A stretch of 64,000 nt of DNA from Oscillospiraceae bacterium (GCA_017432615.1 JAFRIV010000030.1:1-64000); one strand, 5' to 3'; positions 24,049 to 33,963 are shown, counted from the first letter of the stretch. Numbers and translations: made by a program. The notes: generated from the letters alone by a model not told the origin.

Positions 24049-24116
24049 GTTTTTCTCCTGTTCCCTCGTACTCTCCTTTTTCATTCTCCCGCTTTTTGAA
24101 ATACCTTTTGATTTGG

Positions 24117-24144
24117 TTGACACGAAATAAGAAAGTGCTATAAT
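24117..24144 (+). promoter_or_regulatory. Promoter of the pyruvate:ferredoxin oxidoreductase gene
   Basis: TTGACA (24117-24122), 16-base spacer, TATAAT (24139-24144): both boxes are consensus, fitting a highly expressed gene. An 85-base leader follows. Confidence 0.85.
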
Positions 24145-24236
24145 CTCTTTCAGTTGATTAGACGGTTTGCCTGTTTGAGTTTTACGATTGCTCGCAGCCT
24201 ATAATCCTTAAAAATGATCGTTTCAGGGAGGAAACC

Positions 24237-27200
24237 ATGATCAGAAAATCAATGGACGGCAATGAAGCCGCCGCGTACGCAAGTTACGCCTTTACAGAAG
24301 TCGCAACCATTTACCCTATCACCCCTTCCAGCCCCATGGCAAATCATGTGGATGAATGGGCTGCCAGGGGCAGGAAGAATCTGTTCGGCACTTCCGTCAA
24401 ACTGATGGAGATGCAGGCCGAGTCAGGAGCCTGTGCAGCTATGCAGGGAGCGTTGGAATCCGGTGCTCTTGCCACCACTTACACTTCTGCCCAGGGTCTG
24501 ATGTTAATGATCCCTCCAATGTACCGCATTGCAGGTCTGCTCGTCCCGGCTGTAATGCATGTGGCGGCGCGTAGTGTTGCCACATCCACTGTCTCTATTT
24601 TTGGTGATCATCAGGACGTAATGGCTTGCCGACAGACCGGCTGGGCGCAGCTTGCTTCCTCCAGTGTACAGGAATGTATGGATCTCGCGGCCGTTGCGCA
24701 CCTGTCTGCCATTAAGGGGCATATCCCTGTGCAACACTTCTTTGACGGATTTCGTACCAGCCATGAGATTCAGAAAATTGAAGTATTAGACTATGCCGAT
24801 TTGTGGGATTTGGTCGATCAGACGGAACTCAGGAAGTTCCGCGACAGAGCGCTGAACCCGGAGCACCCCACCATTCGAAACAGCGGTGAAAATGATGATG
24901 TCTTTTTTCAGCACCGTGAAGCCTCTAATCCTGTATATAATGCTTTTCCGGCGGTTGTTGAAGAGTATATGGACAAAATGTCGGTTCTTACCGGGAGGGA
25001 TTACAAACTATTCAACTATTTCGGCGCACCGGATGCCGAGCGGATAATCATTGCCATGGGATCCGTTTGTGAAGCGGCTCGTGAAGTAGTGGATTATCTT
25101 AATGCCCAGGGCGAAAAGGTCGGTCTGATACAGGTACATCTGTATCGTCCCTTCTCTTTGAAGCACTTCTTGGCCGCCATTCCGGAAAGCTGCCGAGTGC
25201 TTACTGCCCTTGATCGCACCAAGGAGCCCGGCTCTCTTGGCGAACCGCTGTATGAAGATGTTGGCTCTGCGTTGCTGGAATCCGGGCGCACCGGTATCCG
25301 TCTTCTCGGCGGGCGCTACGGTCTCAGCTCTAAAGACACCACCCCCGCTCAGCTCAAGGCTGTTTTTGACAACATGAAAGGTCAGCAGAAAAACCACTTC
25401 ACCGTAGGCATTACTGATGACGTAACGAATACTTCTTTGCCCGTTGGAGAAAACATTGTAACCGCCGGGAAAAGTATCATTTCCTGCAAATTCTGGGGCC
25501 TTGGCTCTGACGGCACAGTCGGCGCAAATAAGAACTCCTGTAAAATAATCGGGGATAACACGGACCAGTACGTTCAGGCATATTTTCAGTACGATGCCAA
25601 GAAGTCCGGCGGTCTGACGCGCAGCCATCTGCGCTTTGGTCACGAGCCCATCCGCAGCACCTATTATGTTACAATGGCAGACTTTGTTGCATGCCATAAG
25701 CAAAGCTATATGCACACCTTTGATATCGCGAGCGAAGTAAAAGAGGGTGGTACTTTTCTCCTCAATACCCACTGGAAGGGCGAGGAACTGGAGAAAAACC
25801 TCACCAACCGTACCAAGCGTCTCCTGGCACAGCGCCACGCAAAGTTCTATACGATCGATGCGACCGGAATTGCCGCAGAGATTGGCTTGGGTAACCGCAC
25901 CAGCACGGTGCTGCAGGCTGCTTTTTTCAAGCTTTCCGGGGTGCTTCCCATCGACCAGGCAGAACAGTATATGAAGGAGGCTGCTGTGAAGACCTTTTCC
26001 CGTAAAGGAGAAAAGATCGTCCAGATGAATCTCTCTGCCATTGAACGTGGTCTTACTGATCTTGTAAAAATCGATATTCCGGAATCCTGGGCTTCCATGG
26101 AAGATGAAGTTCGCACCCCGGATATGAGCCTTCCGAAATATGTCCGTGAAATACTGATTCCAATGGACAGGGCGGAAGGTGATCTGCTCCCAGTCAGCAC
26201 CTTCAGGGACTATGCCGACGGCGTGATGCCGGTTGATGCGGCTCGCTTTGAAAAACGCGGCGTAGCGGATAACGTACCTGTTTGGGATGCGACCAATTGT
26301 ATCGGCTGCAACCGCTGCTCTCTGGTCTGCCCCCATGCAGCAATTCGTCCCTTTCTCTTTACGGAAGAAGAAGCAGCCAAAGCGCCGGAATCCTGTATTA
26401 CCAAGAAAGCTGTTGGCAAGGGATTTGAAGGGCTCCGTTATCGCATTCAGGTAGACGTAATGGACTGCCAGGGATGCGGAAGTTGTGCCAGTGCCTGCCC
26501 TGCAAAGGAGAAAGCGCTCACCATGGCCCCGTTGGACAGTCAGCTCGCTGAACAGAAAAACTGGGATCACTGCCTGACCCTCAGTGAAAAGAAAAATCCT
26601 ATGAGTCGCTTCTCTGCCAGAGGCAGTCAATACGAACAGCCTCTGTACGAATTCTCCGGTGCCTGCCCCGGCTGTGGCGAAACGCCATACATCAAGCTTC
26701 TTACTCAGCTTTTTGGAGACCGGATGTACGCTGCCAATGCAACTGGCTGCTCACAGGCTTACGGGTTTTTTGCCCCTACTTTCCCGCAGACAGTTACGAG
26801 CCGCGGTTTTGGCCCTGCTTTTTCGAACTCTCTGTTTGAAAACAATGCGGAGTTTGCCCTTGGTATCAATCTGTCCGTCGACCAGCTTCGGGAAAAAACC
26901 AAAATGCACGCCCGGGCCGCTATTGAAAATACCCGTGATAAAGTACTCAAAGCTGCCCTGCAGGCATGGCTAGATCATGGTGATGAAAATGACCACACTG
27001 TTCTGGTATCAGATGCAGTACGTGTTGCTCTCGCCAACACGGATGACAACAGTGAACACGTTGCCTATGTTCGCCGGCGCCAGGATACGCTGACAAAGAA
27101 AGCCGTCTGGATGGTTGGCGGAGACGGCTGGGCCTACGATATCGGTTACGGCGGACTTGACCACGTGCTTGCTTCCGGTCTGGATCTCAACGTACTGGTA

Positions 27201-27782
27201 CTGGACAACGAGCTCTATGCCAACACAGGCGGGCAGGCTTCCAAAGCTACTCCGGTAGGTGCCTCAGTACAGTTTGCAGCAGCCGGCAAAGGTACACCGA
27301 AAAAGGATCTTGGAGTGATTCTTTCCACTTACGGTTATATTTATGTAGCTCAGATCAACCTCGGTGCCAATCCGGAGCATGCAATCAAGTGCCTGAAGGA
27401 AGCTGCTGCTTATAAAGGTCCCTCTATTGTGATCGCCTATGCCCCCTGCATTAATCACGGTCTCACAAAGGGTATGTCTAAAGTCATGGAGGAGAGCAAA
27501 GCAGCCACGGAATGCGGCTTCTGGCCTCTCTATCATTACAACCCGGACTATGAAAAGGAAGGGAAGAATCCCTTTATTCTTGACTCTGCCGAGCCGAACG
27601 GCAAACTGCGTGAGTATATGATGGGTGAAGTTCGGTTTGCTTCCCTGACCCGTACCTTCCCCGAACGTGCAGAGATTCTCTTTGCCGAAGCAGAGGACTT
27701 TACCAAACGGCGTTATGCCAAGTACAAACACCTCGCCGGACAGGATTTTCCTGAAGGCCCCGTACATGATAAGCTGATCTAA
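24237..27782 (+). CDS. nifJ: Pyruvate:ferredoxin (flavodoxin) oxidoreductase
   Basis: Cytoplasmic iron-sulfur thiamine-diphosphate enzyme of 1181 residues. It oxidises pyruvate with CoA to acetyl-CoA and CO2, reducing ferredoxin; it is central to anaerobic fermentation. Domain order is that of single-chain PFOR: N-terminal pyruvate-binding domain with ATIYPITPSSPMA, a middle CoA domain, the gamma-like domain (GLGSDGTVGANKNS), then a two-cluster ferredoxin insert (CIGCNRCSLVCP near residue 690 and CQGCGSCASACP near 745). The C-terminal TPP domain carries CPGCGETPY, GGDGWAYDIGYGG and NTGGQASKATP. Full length. Ribosome site GGGAGG precedes the ATG. Monocistronic, ended by the stem-loop at 27794-27823. 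Confidence 0.98.
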   Translation: MIRKSMDGNEAAAYASYAFTEVATIYPITPSSPMANHVDEWAARGRKNLFGTSVKLMEMQAESGACAAMQGALESGALATTYTSAQGLMLMIPPMYRIAGLLVPAVMHVAARSVATSTVSIFGDHQDVMACRQTGWAQLASSSVQECMDLAAVAHLSAIKGHIPVQHFFDGFRTSHEIQKIEVLDYADLWDLVDQTELRKFRDRALNPEHPTIRNSGENDDVFFQHREASNPVYNAFPAVVEEYMDKMSVLTGRDYKLFNYFGAPDAERIIIAMGSVCEAAREVVDYLNAQGEKVGLIQVHLYRPFSLKHFLAAIPESCRVLTALDRTKEPGSLGEPLYEDVGSALLESGRTGIRLLGGRYGLSSKDTTPAQLKAVFDNMKGQQKNHFTVGITDDVTNTSLPVGENIVTAGKSIISCKFWGLGSDGTVGANKNSCKIIGDNTDQYVQAYFQYDAKKSGGLTRSHLRFGHEPIRSTYYVTMADFVACHKQSYMHTFDIASEVKEGGTFLLNTHWKGEELEKNLTNRTKRLLAQRHAKFYTIDATGIAAEIGLGNRTSTVLQAAFFKLSGVLPIDQAEQYMKEAAVKTFSRKGEKIVQMNLSAIERGLTDLVKIDIPESWASMEDEVRTPDMSLPKYVREILIPMDRAEGDLLPVSTFRDYADGVMPVDAARFEKRGVADNVPVWDATNCIGCNRCSLVCPHAAIRPFLFTEEEAAKAPESCITKKAVGKGFEGLRYRIQVDVMDCQGCGSCASACPAKEKALTMAPLDSQLAEQKNWDHCLTLSEKKNPMSRFSARGSQYEQPLYEFSGACPGCGETPYIKLLTQLFGDRMYAANATGCSQAYGFFAPTFPQTVTSRGFGPAFSNSLFENNAEFALGINLSVDQLREKTKMHARAAIENTRDKVLKAALQAWLDHGDENDHTVLVSDAVRVALANTDDNSEHVAYVRRRQDTLTKKAVWMVGGDGWAYDIGYGGLDHVLASGLDLNVLVLDNELYANTGGQASKATPVGASVQFAAAGKGTPKKDLGVILSTYGYIYVAQINLGANPEHAIKCLKEAAAYKGPSIVIAYAPCINHGLTKGMSKVMEESKAATECGFWPLYHYNPDYEKEGKNPFILDSAEPNGKLREYMMGEVRFASLTRTFPERAEILFAEAEDFTKRRYAKYKHLAGQDFPEGPVHDKLI

Positions 27783-27793
27783 AAATATCTGTC

Positions 27794-27823
27794 AATACGG
27801 GAGGGCTATCCCCCTCCCGTATT
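27794..27823 (+). terminator. Terminator after the oxidoreductase gene
   Basis: Twelve-base stem AATACGGGAGGG / CCCTCCCGTATT with a six-base loop, directly after the stop. The tail is only weakly T-rich. Confidence 0.75.
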
Positions 27824-27864
27824 ATAGAGTTCCAGATCCCTTTATATCTTTATTGCAGACATTG

Positions 27865-27896
27865 AAAAACCGGTGCAGCCGTTTCGGCTGCACCGG
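27865..27896 (-). terminator. Terminator of rpsB-tsf
   Basis: Eleven-base stem CCGGTGCAGCC / GGCTGCACCGG with a five-base loop, followed on the minus strand by five T. Confidence 0.85.
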
Positions 27897-27925
27897 AAAT
27901 ACTATTTATGAAGGGAAACGGAAGC

Positions 27926-28858
27926 TTACTTGCCCATGTTCATCTGGGCTGCAACCTCAGCAGCAAAGTCCTCTTCCTTCTTTTCAATGCCTTCGCCCTT
28001 GATAAAGTGCACAGCATCAACAAACTTTACGCTGCCGCCGAGCTTCTTGGCCGCATCGGCAATATACTTCTCAACGGAGCCCTGAAACAGATCGCTGCGA
28101 ACAAATTCCATCTGAAGCAGGCAATTGTCTTCATAGAACTTGTTGATCTTGCCTGCCGCGATTTTCTCCTTGACAGCTGCAGGCTTTGCAGCCATCTTCG
28201 GGTCATTGTCCATTAATGCTACCTGAACTTCGAGCTCATGGTCGATATCTGCCTGCGGTACCAGGGATTTGTCCCAGTACTTCGGGCTCATAGCGGCAAT
28301 CTGCATGGCAACATTTTTTCCGATCTCGGTAGCGTCGATATCACCTTCCACTGCAAAGTTGACCAACACTGCACGAGAACCGCCTGCATGTACATAGGCA
28401 ACATTCGTTCCGTTTTCAAAGCGGGCAAAGCGACGGATCTGAAGATTTTCCCCGATAGACATGACCTTTTCGGGAAGAGTCTCTTCCACGGTAAGCTCAC
28501 TTCCGGGATACTTGCAGGCTTTAAGTGCATCCACATCTGCCGGGTTGTCTTTCAATACGACCTTGCAGATATCTTTCACGAAGGACTGGAAAAGTTCGCT
28601 CTTTGCACAGAAATCAGTCTCGCAGTTTACTTCTACAATAGCGCCGACGCCGCACTTGGAGCAAACATGGGCATAAGCCATGCCTTCAGCAGCAACACGG
28701 CTTGCCTTCTTGGCAGCCTTGGCAAGGCCCTTTTCGCGCAGCCAGTCAACTGCTTTATCCATATCTCCGTCACATGCCTGGAGTGCCTTTTTGCAGTCCA
28801 TCATACCGACGTTTGTCATCTCTCTAAGGGTTTTAACATCCTGAGCAGTAAATGCCAT
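27926..28858 (-). CDS. tsf: Translation elongation factor Ts
   Basis: Guanine-nucleotide exchange factor for EF-Tu, 310 residues, cytoplasmic. The N-terminal UBA domain carries LREMTNVGMMDCKKALQACDGDMDKAVDWLREKG, the core of the family. The second signature VNCETDFCAKSE lies near residue 80. The loop just before it reads HVCSKCGVGA: a C-x2-C pair plus two further Cys in VNCETDFC, where most EF-Ts have no cysteines. Zinc binding is conceivable but unproven. The ATG at 28858 has GGAGG eight bases upstream. It lies 13 bases after rpsB, the usual rpsB-tsf order. Confidence 0.98.
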   Translation of the reverse strand: MAFTAQDVKTLREMTNVGMMDCKKALQACDGDMDKAVDWLREKGLAKAAKKASRVAAEGMAYAHVCSKCGVGAIVEVNCETDFCAKSELFQSFVKDICKVVLKDNPADVDALKACKYPGSELTVEETLPEKVMSIGENLQIRRFARFENGTNVAYVHAGGSRAVLVNFAVEGDIDATEIGKNVAMQIAAMSPKYWDKSLVPQADIDHELEVQVALMDNDPKMAAKPAAVKEKIAAGKINKFYEDNCLLQMEFVRSDLFQGSVEKYIADAAKKLGGSVKFVDAVHFIKGEGIEKKEEDFAAEVAAQMNMGK

Positions 28859-28871
28859 TGATTTTTCCTCC

Positions 28872-29621
28872 TTATTCTTCTGCCTTGTCTTCCGTCGCTT
28901 CTTCAGCAACGGCAGCCTCAAAATCGACCTCGGCATCCTGACCCTGGTGGCCTTCCTGAACAGCGTTTGCCATGGTGGCGGCAATCAGGCGAATAGCGCG
29001 GATCGCATCATCGTTTGCAGGGATCACATAATCGACCTCATCCGGATCGCAGTTGGTATCGACAATTGCAACGATGGGAATATGCAGCTTGCGAGCTTCT
29101 GCAATAGCATTGTGCTCTTTACGCGGGTCAACTACAAACAGAGCACCCGGGAGTTTCTTCATCTCTTTTACGCCGCCGAGATACTTCTCGAGCTTTTCCA
29201 TCTCGCCAAGATGCTTCATAACTTCCTTCTTTGGAAGCATATCGAATGTGCCGTCCTCCTGCATCTTCTTGAGTTGGGCGAGACGGTCAATACGCGTACG
29301 CATTGTTTTGAAGTTGGTGAGCATACCGCCGAGCCAGCGGGCATTGACATAGTACATACCGACGCGGGAAGCTTCTTCCTTGATGGCATCCGCTGCCTGC
29401 TTTTTTGTGCCGACAAAAAGAACCGTCTGATCATTCTTCGCAAGCTCTCTGACAAAGTCATAAGCCTCTTCCAGTTTTTTCACGGTCTTCTGGAGATCTA
29501 TGATATAAATACCATTTCTCTCACAATAGATGTACTCTGCCATCTTGGGGTTCCAGCGGCGGGTCTGGTGACCAAAGTGGACACCGGCCTCCAGCAGCTG
29601 CTTCATGGATACGACTGCCAT
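28872..29621 (-). CDS. rpsB: 30S ribosomal protein S2
   Basis: Small-subunit ribosomal protein of 249 residues, full length. Family landmarks are [22 protein letters not shown] at the N-terminus, [16 protein letters not shown], and [15 protein letters not shown]. Then come [19 protein letters not shown] and [24 protein letters not shown]. The C-terminus is acidic. The ATG at 29621 has AAAGGAG nine bases upstream; a longer frame to 29696 is the leader. It is the first gene of rpsB-tsf, with a clear promoter at 29736-29764 and a leader of about 108 bases that may fold, as S2 leaders often do for autoregulation; I could not assign a known leader motif. Confidence 0.98.
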   Translation of the reverse strand: MAVVSMKQLLEAGVHFGHQTRRWNPKMAEYIYCERNGIYIIDLQKTVKKLEEAYDFVRELAKNDQTVLFVGTKKQAADAIKEEASRVGMYYVNARWLGGMLTNFKTMRTRIDRLAQLKKMQEDGTFDMLPKKEVMKHLGEMEKLEKYLGGVKEMKKLPGALFVVDPRKEHNAIAEARKLHIPIVAIVDTNCDPDEVDYVIPANDDAIRAIRLIAATMANAVQEGHQGQDAEVDFEAAVAEEATEDKAEE

Positions 29622-29735
29622 TTTTTGTTTCTCCTTTATAATATGTTTTTCCTCCGGGGGCATCACACCTTCTCCCAAGCCGCCATACACGGCCACATGG
29701 GAAGAAAGTCCGCTCCCCGTGCGAAATGCTCAGAT

Positions 29736-29764
29736 ATAATACCAGAGGAATGGCAGAATTGCAA
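29736..29764 (-). promoter_or_regulatory. Promoter of rpsB-tsf
   Basis: Minus strand TTGCAA (29764-29759), 17-base spacer, TATTAT (29741-29736). The stretch between this and the opposite promoter at 29927 holds no gene that I can support. Confidence 0.75.
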
Positions 29765-29926
29765 GTGTTTTTTTGTTTAAACGCCCATTTTCAGCTGTTT
29801 TTTCAATGTATGGGTGCCGCTTTTTCTGCTGCGTCCAGTGAAATCATATTTTGTAGATTCTGCACAATTTTCTTCCCCTTTTTTTGTGACAATTCACCAA
29901 TATCATTTCCTAATCTTTAAAAAAAC

Positions 29927-29955
29927 TTGAAATGAGAAATAGTCCGCGGTAAAAT
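29927..29955 (+). promoter_or_regulatory. Promoter of the first organophosphate-type ABC operon
   Basis: TTGAAA (29927-29932), 17-base spacer, TAAAAT (29950-29955). The leader carries a small hairpin GGCG-TTTACT-CGCC (about 29968-29981) before the ribosome site. Confidence 0.7.
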
Positions 29956-30011
29956 ACGCTTATCCAAGGCGTTTACTCGCCGGAAAGAATAAAATGATGG
30001 AGGAAAACGAA

Positions 30012-31076
30012 ATGAAGAAGTTCCTGGCTGTTGTCCTTGCCCTTTGCATGATTGCTGCACTTGGCGTATCTGCATTTGCAGAAGATGCCAAAGGTGCCGA
30101 CGTAAAAGGTACGGGCGTTCCCCTCACGATCTATACCAACTCCGGTTCTTCCGGCCGTGCTGACTGGCTGAAAGAACGTGCCGCACAGGACGGCTATAAT
30201 CTCACCATTGTGGAAGAAGGCGCCGGTGCTGTCCAGCAGCGTCTGATCAATGAAGGCGAAGCAACCCCCTGCGACGTAGTATTCGGTCTGAATGCTATCA
30301 TCTGGAATGATCTGATTTCCCGCGACATTCTGGTTGCCATTGACCCTCCGTCCTGGGCAGGTGAAGTCAGTGAAGGCCTGAATGATCCCGCCGGTTATTA
30401 CTACGCAATCGTAAAGCAGGCTATCCTGCTTGCCTATGATGCAAACCAGGTTGCTCCTGAGGATGCACCGAAAGATTGGCCGGATCTGTGGGAAAATGAA
30501 GCTTTCTGGACCAAATATGAGTCTCAGATCAAGCTGACCGGCGGTACCACGCGTAATGTTCTTGCAGGTATCCTCACCCGTTATGCCGATCCCGACGGAG
30601 AACTCGGTGTCTCTGAGGAAGGTTGGGCTGCTATTGGCGAATTCTTTGCACACGGCACGCCGGTCGAAGACGGCGTAGACCTCTATGCACAGATGGTCAA
30701 CCCGGATTCTCCTGTCCTGATGGGGCAGATGTGGTCCTCCGGTGCAGACCAGTATGATGCACAGTATGGTGTTAAGACTGGTTATGCGGTTCCTGAAGTT
30801 GGTATTCCTTATGCTGTAGAAGGCGTTGCCATTGTTAAAACAACAAAGAATCTGGAAGAAGCCAAACGTTTTGTGGAGTGGTTCGGTTCTGCTCAGATTC
30901 AGGGCGAGTGGAGCGAGCAGTTTAAGACGATGCCGGCTAACGAACTGGCTGCGGAAAAAGCACCTGCAAGCCAGATTGCAATGTGCTCCATTCCCGCACA
31001 GGACATTGACTGGGCGCTTGTCGCTGCCAATATTGATTCCTGGTGTGAGAAGATCATGCTGGAGTACATGCAGTAA
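30012..31076 (+). CDS. ABC transporter substrate-binding protein, FbpA/AfuA-like (system 1)
   Basis: Exported binding protein of 354 residues, SBP family 1/6, with signal peptide MKKFLAVVLALCMIAALGVSAFAE (about 23 residues). The mature part opens LTIYTNSGSSGRADWLKERAAQDG and contains PSWAGEVSEGLNDPAGYYYAIVKQAILLAYD and WEALW-type segments. It resembles proteins annotated as iron(III)-binding, but the paired tyrosines that hold Fe in the C-lobe of FbpA are not seen; AfuA-type relatives bind sugar phosphates. The ATG at 30012 has GGAGG eight bases upstream. First gene of a five-gene operon with ATPase, fused permease, a glycerophosphodiesterase and a HAD phosphatase, which points to an organophosphate ligand (inference). 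Confidence 0.85.
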   Translation: MKKFLAVVLALCMIAALGVSAFAEDAKGADVKGTGVPLTIYTNSGSSGRADWLKERAAQDGYNLTIVEEGAGAVQQRLINEGEATPCDVVFGLNAIIWNDLISRDILVAIDPPSWAGEVSEGLNDPAGYYYAIVKQAILLAYDANQVAPEDAPKDWPDLWENEAFWTKYESQIKLTGGTTRNVLAGILTRYADPDGELGVSEEGWAAIGEFFAHGTPVEDGVDLYAQMVNPDSPVLMGQMWSSGADQYDAQYGVKTGYAVPEVGIPYAVEGVAIVKTTKNLEEAKRFVEWFGSAQIQGEWSEQFKTMPANELAAEKAPASQIAMCSIPAQDIDWALVAANIDSWCEKIMLEYMQ

Positions 31077-31125
31077 AGTAGCAATCTGAAAAACTGCTTC
31101 TCCTCTTTTCAAGCAGATTTTTTCA

Positions 31126-31156
31126 ACGGGGCAAGGGAGGACCTTGCCCCGTTTTT
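31126..31156 (+). terminator. Stem-loop with T-run between binding protein and ATPase (system 1)
   Basis: Eleven-base stem ACGGGGCAAGG / CCTTGCCCCGT, five-base loop, then TTTTT. It has full terminator form inside the operon. Confidence 0.8.
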
Positions 31157-31182
31157 AATAGTATAATAAGGAGGCACTGCTT

Positions 31183-32190
31183 ATGATTCGTTTAAATGAT
31201 ATTGAGGTACGTTTTGGTGATTTTACTGCCCTGAAAGATATCAATATTCACGTGGAAGAAGGACAGTTTTATACATTTCTTGGTCCCAGCGGATGCGGGA
31301 AGACCACAACACTTCGTACCATCACCGGTTTTATTGAACCTTCCAAAGGTACCGTTATGGTTAAAGGAAAGGATATTACGCATGTGCCAGTGGAAAGGCG
31401 CAATATTGGCATGGTTTTTCAGAACTACGCTCTTTTCCCAACGATGAGTGTCTATGAAAATATTGCTTTTGGTCTGCGCGTCAAAAAAGTTAACAAAACA
31501 GATATCGACAGGCGTGTTAAAGAAATGGCCGGCAAGGTGGAGTTGACCGAGCAGCAATTAATGCGCAAAGTAGCAGAACTGTCAGGTGGTCAGCAGCAGC
31601 GCGTCGCTATCGCCCGCGCACTGGTAAACAATCCGGAAATCATCTGTCTGGATGAACCGCTTTCCAATCTGGACGCCAAATTGCGTGTACAACTGCGCGA
31701 AGAGTTGAAAGAAATGCAGGCAAAGTTTGGAATCACAACAGTATACGTAACTCACGATCAGGAAGAAGCGTTGACTCTTTCTGACTGTATTGCTGTTTTT
31801 AACAAAGGTTTTATCGAGCAGATCGGTACTCCGAACGAAATTTATTCTCATTCCAAAACAGAGTTTGTCTGTAATTTCATAGGCGATATCAACCGGCTTG
31901 AAAAACCGATCGTTATTTCTCTCAATGCACAGACCGACAGAAATCTTGATCCGGAAAAACACACATATATTCGTCTGGAGGACATCCATGTCAATAACAC
32001 TTCGGCAGGTCAGGCAAAGTTTCGGGGAAAAGTTGTCGGAAATGAGTACTTTGGTCTTTACATCAAATATCAGCTCGAAGTGGAAGGCCAGATCCTCAAA
32101 TGCATTGATAAAAACGACGGCCGCCAATATCTGAAAAAGGATGATCTCGTCGAGGTTTCCATTAATCCGGATGACCTGATGATTTATTAA
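31183..32190 (+). CDS. ABC transporter ATP-binding protein (system 1)
   Basis: Cytoplasmic ATPase of 335 residues of the FbpC/PotA class. Walker A GPSGCGKTT near residue 37, Q-loop VFQNYALFP, signature LSGGQQQRVAIARAL, Walker B IICLDEPLSNLD and switch VTHDQEEA. The last 100 residues form a TOBE/OB-type regulatory domain. The start has AAGGAGG upstream. It energises the fused permease encoded 14 bases downstream. Paralogues sit at 36794-37858 and 42673-43749. Confidence 0.92.
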   Translation: MIRLNDIEVRFGDFTALKDINIHVEEGQFYTFLGPSGCGKTTTLRTITGFIEPSKGTVMVKGKDITHVPVERRNIGMVFQNYALFPTMSVYENIAFGLRVKKVNKTDIDRRVKEMAGKVELTEQQLMRKVAELSGGQQQRVAIARALVNNPEIICLDEPLSNLDAKLRVQLREELKEMQAKFGITTVYVTHDQEEALTLSDCIAVFNKGFIEQIGTPNEIYSHSKTEFVCNFIGDINRLEKPIVISLNAQTDRNLDPEKHTYIRLEDIHVNNTSAGQAKFRGKVVGNEYFGLYIKYQLEVEGQILKCIDKNDGRQYLKKDDLVEVSINPDDLMIY

Positions 32191-32204
32191 GGTAGGAGGC
32201 AGTT

Positions 32205-33956
32205 ATGAATCTGGTAAAAGTTCCGCTTCTGACAAGAATGAGGCGTATGACACCAGGACAGCTGCTGCTCTTTTGCATAATGGCTGCAGTTTTCATCTGG
32301 TTTATTACGGCCTGTATGGTTCTTCCGATCCTGAATCTTCTGAAAACGGTTTTCATTGAAAACGGGAAAATCTCTCTCTCTTCTTTCCAGAAGCTCTCCA
32401 AATCTCCCCGTGCCATGAAAGCGCTGAAGAATTCTTTTATTCTTGCTCCGACGCTTTCTCTAACCGTCGGGTTTGTAGGGATCTCACTTGTACTGATTAC
32501 GGAATACTTTGACGTCAAAGGTGCTGCAATTTTAAGGCTCGGTTATATGACAACACTGATCTACGGCGGTGTAACACTGGTATCCGGTTACAAGTTTATC
32601 TACAGCAATAACGGAGTACTGACAAATTTCATTGCAAATATTTTCCCTCATTTCAACAAAACATGGTTTACCGGTTACTGGGCAGTTCTTTTTGTGATGA
32701 CCTTTTCCTGTACTTCTAACCACATGATTTTTTTACGCAATGCCATGCGTGCTGTTGATTTCCAGACAGTGGAAGCTGCCCGTAACATGGGTGCAAGTCA
32801 GTGGACGATTCTGCGGCGGGTGGTGCTGCCGGTACTCCTGCCGAGTCTGTTTGCCGTAACAATCCTCACCTTTATTACAGGATTATGCGCTATGAGTGCT
32901 CCGTTGCTGGTCGGTGGGAAAGATTTTCAGACCATCAACCCAATGATCCAGCAGTTTGCCGAAATGACGACAACAAGTGCCAAAAGTCTGGCTGCTACGC
33001 TTTCTCTGATTCTCGGTGCAGCGACAATGATCTTGCTGGCAATTATGACAGCAATTGAACGGCGTGGCCATTATATGTCTGTTTCAAAAGTGAAAACGAA
33101 GATCGTCAAGCAGAAGATCAACAATCCGGTCGTAAATATTCTGGTGCATTTTTATGCTTATGCGCTCTTTGTAATCTATGTGATTCCCGTTATCTTGATT
33201 GTTCTCTTCTCCTTCTCTGATTCTGCACATATTCAGCAGCGACAGTTGGATTTCTCCACCTTCTCTCTGAAAAATTATGGGGAACTTCTTTCCAAAACGA
33301 CAGCCTATAAACCTTTTCTCGTATCGATTATCTATTCTGCTCTTGCTGCAGTAATCGTCGGTCTGCTGGTTGTGCTGGCCTGCCGCTATATTCAAAAGAG
33401 CAAAGGTACCTTTTCTGCCACTGCTTTGGAATACAGCCTGATGATTCCCTGGCTGCTGCCCTCTACTATGATTGCATTGAGCCTTATGCTTGCTTTTAAC
33501 CAGCCCCGTTGGTATATGTTCAACAAGCCTCTGATCGCAACCTTGCAACTGCTGCTGATTGGCTATGTAATCGTCAAACTGCCCTTTACCATGCGTATGA
33601 CAAAAGCGGCCTTCTTCTCACTGGATAATGCGCTGGAAGATGCGGCCAAAAACCTCGGTGCAAGCGAAGTCTATACCTTCCGAAGAGTCATTTTCCCGGT
33701 GTTGTTGCCCACTGTCATGGCTGTTGCAGCACTGAATTTCAATGGCTTGCTGACCGACTACGATATGTCTGTCTTCCTGCATCACCCGGCTAACCCGACG
33801 CTGGGTGTCAAGATCAAATCACTTACAGAGGAAATGGGCAACAGTTCAGACGGAGTCGCACTTACTTTTGTTTACGCTGTACTGATGATGATCATTTCCG
33901 CCATTGTTCTCTACCTTGTTTACGGGCGGGGCGGCAAAGATAATATTAAGGAGTAA
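32205..33956 (+). CDS. ABC transporter permease, two fused BPD_transp_1 domains (system 1)
   Basis: Integral membrane protein of 583 residues with about 12 helices. It combines both half-channels, as in FbpB/AfuB. Each half has an ATPase-contact EAA loop: EAARNMGASQWTILRRVVLPVLLPS in the first and EDAAKNLGASEVYTFRRVIFPVLLPT in the second. Ribosome site TAGGAGG precedes the ATG. It is followed seven bases later by the glycerophosphodiesterase gene, so import and hydrolysis are probably co-expressed. Annotated relatives are called iron(III) permeases; the neighbours argue otherwise. Confidence 0.92.
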   Translation: MNLVKVPLLTRMRRMTPGQLLLFCIMAAVFIWFITACMVLPILNLLKTVFIENGKISLSSFQKLSKSPRAMKALKNSFILAPTLSLTVGFVGISLVLITEYFDVKGAAILRLGYMTTLIYGGVTLVSGYKFIYSNNGVLTNFIANIFPHFNKTWFTGYWAVLFVMTFSCTSNHMIFLRNAMRAVDFQTVEAARNMGASQWTILRRVVLPVLLPSLFAVTILTFITGLCAMSAPLLVGGKDFQTINPMIQQFAEMTTTSAKSLAATLSLILGAATMILLAIMTAIERRGHYMSVSKVKTKIVKQKINNPVVNILVHFYAYALFVIYVIPVILIVLFSFSDSAHIQQRQLDFSTFSLKNYGELLSKTTAYKPFLVSIIYSALAAVIVGLLVVLACRYIQKSKGTFSATALEYSLMIPWLLPSTMIALSLMLAFNQPRWYMFNKPLIATLQLLLIGYVIVKLPFTMRMTKAAFFSLDNALEDAAKNLGASEVYTFRRVIFPVLLPTVMAVAALNFNGLLTDYDMSVFLHHPANPTLGVKIKSLTEEMGNSSDGVALTFVYAVLMMIISAIVLYLVYGRGGKDNIKE

Positions 33957-33963
33957 TCATTCT

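Noticed and set aside
25008-26630. Minus-strand frame of 540 codons inside the pyruvate:ferredoxin oxidoreductase gene
   Set aside because: Fully antisense to conserved PFOR domains; no protein-like motifs, start or neighbours support it.
29726-29920. Frame of 64 codons between rpsB and the first ABC operon
   Set aside because: No ribosome site, overlaps the rpsB promoter, composition dominated by Phe and Cys from T-rich intergenic DNA.
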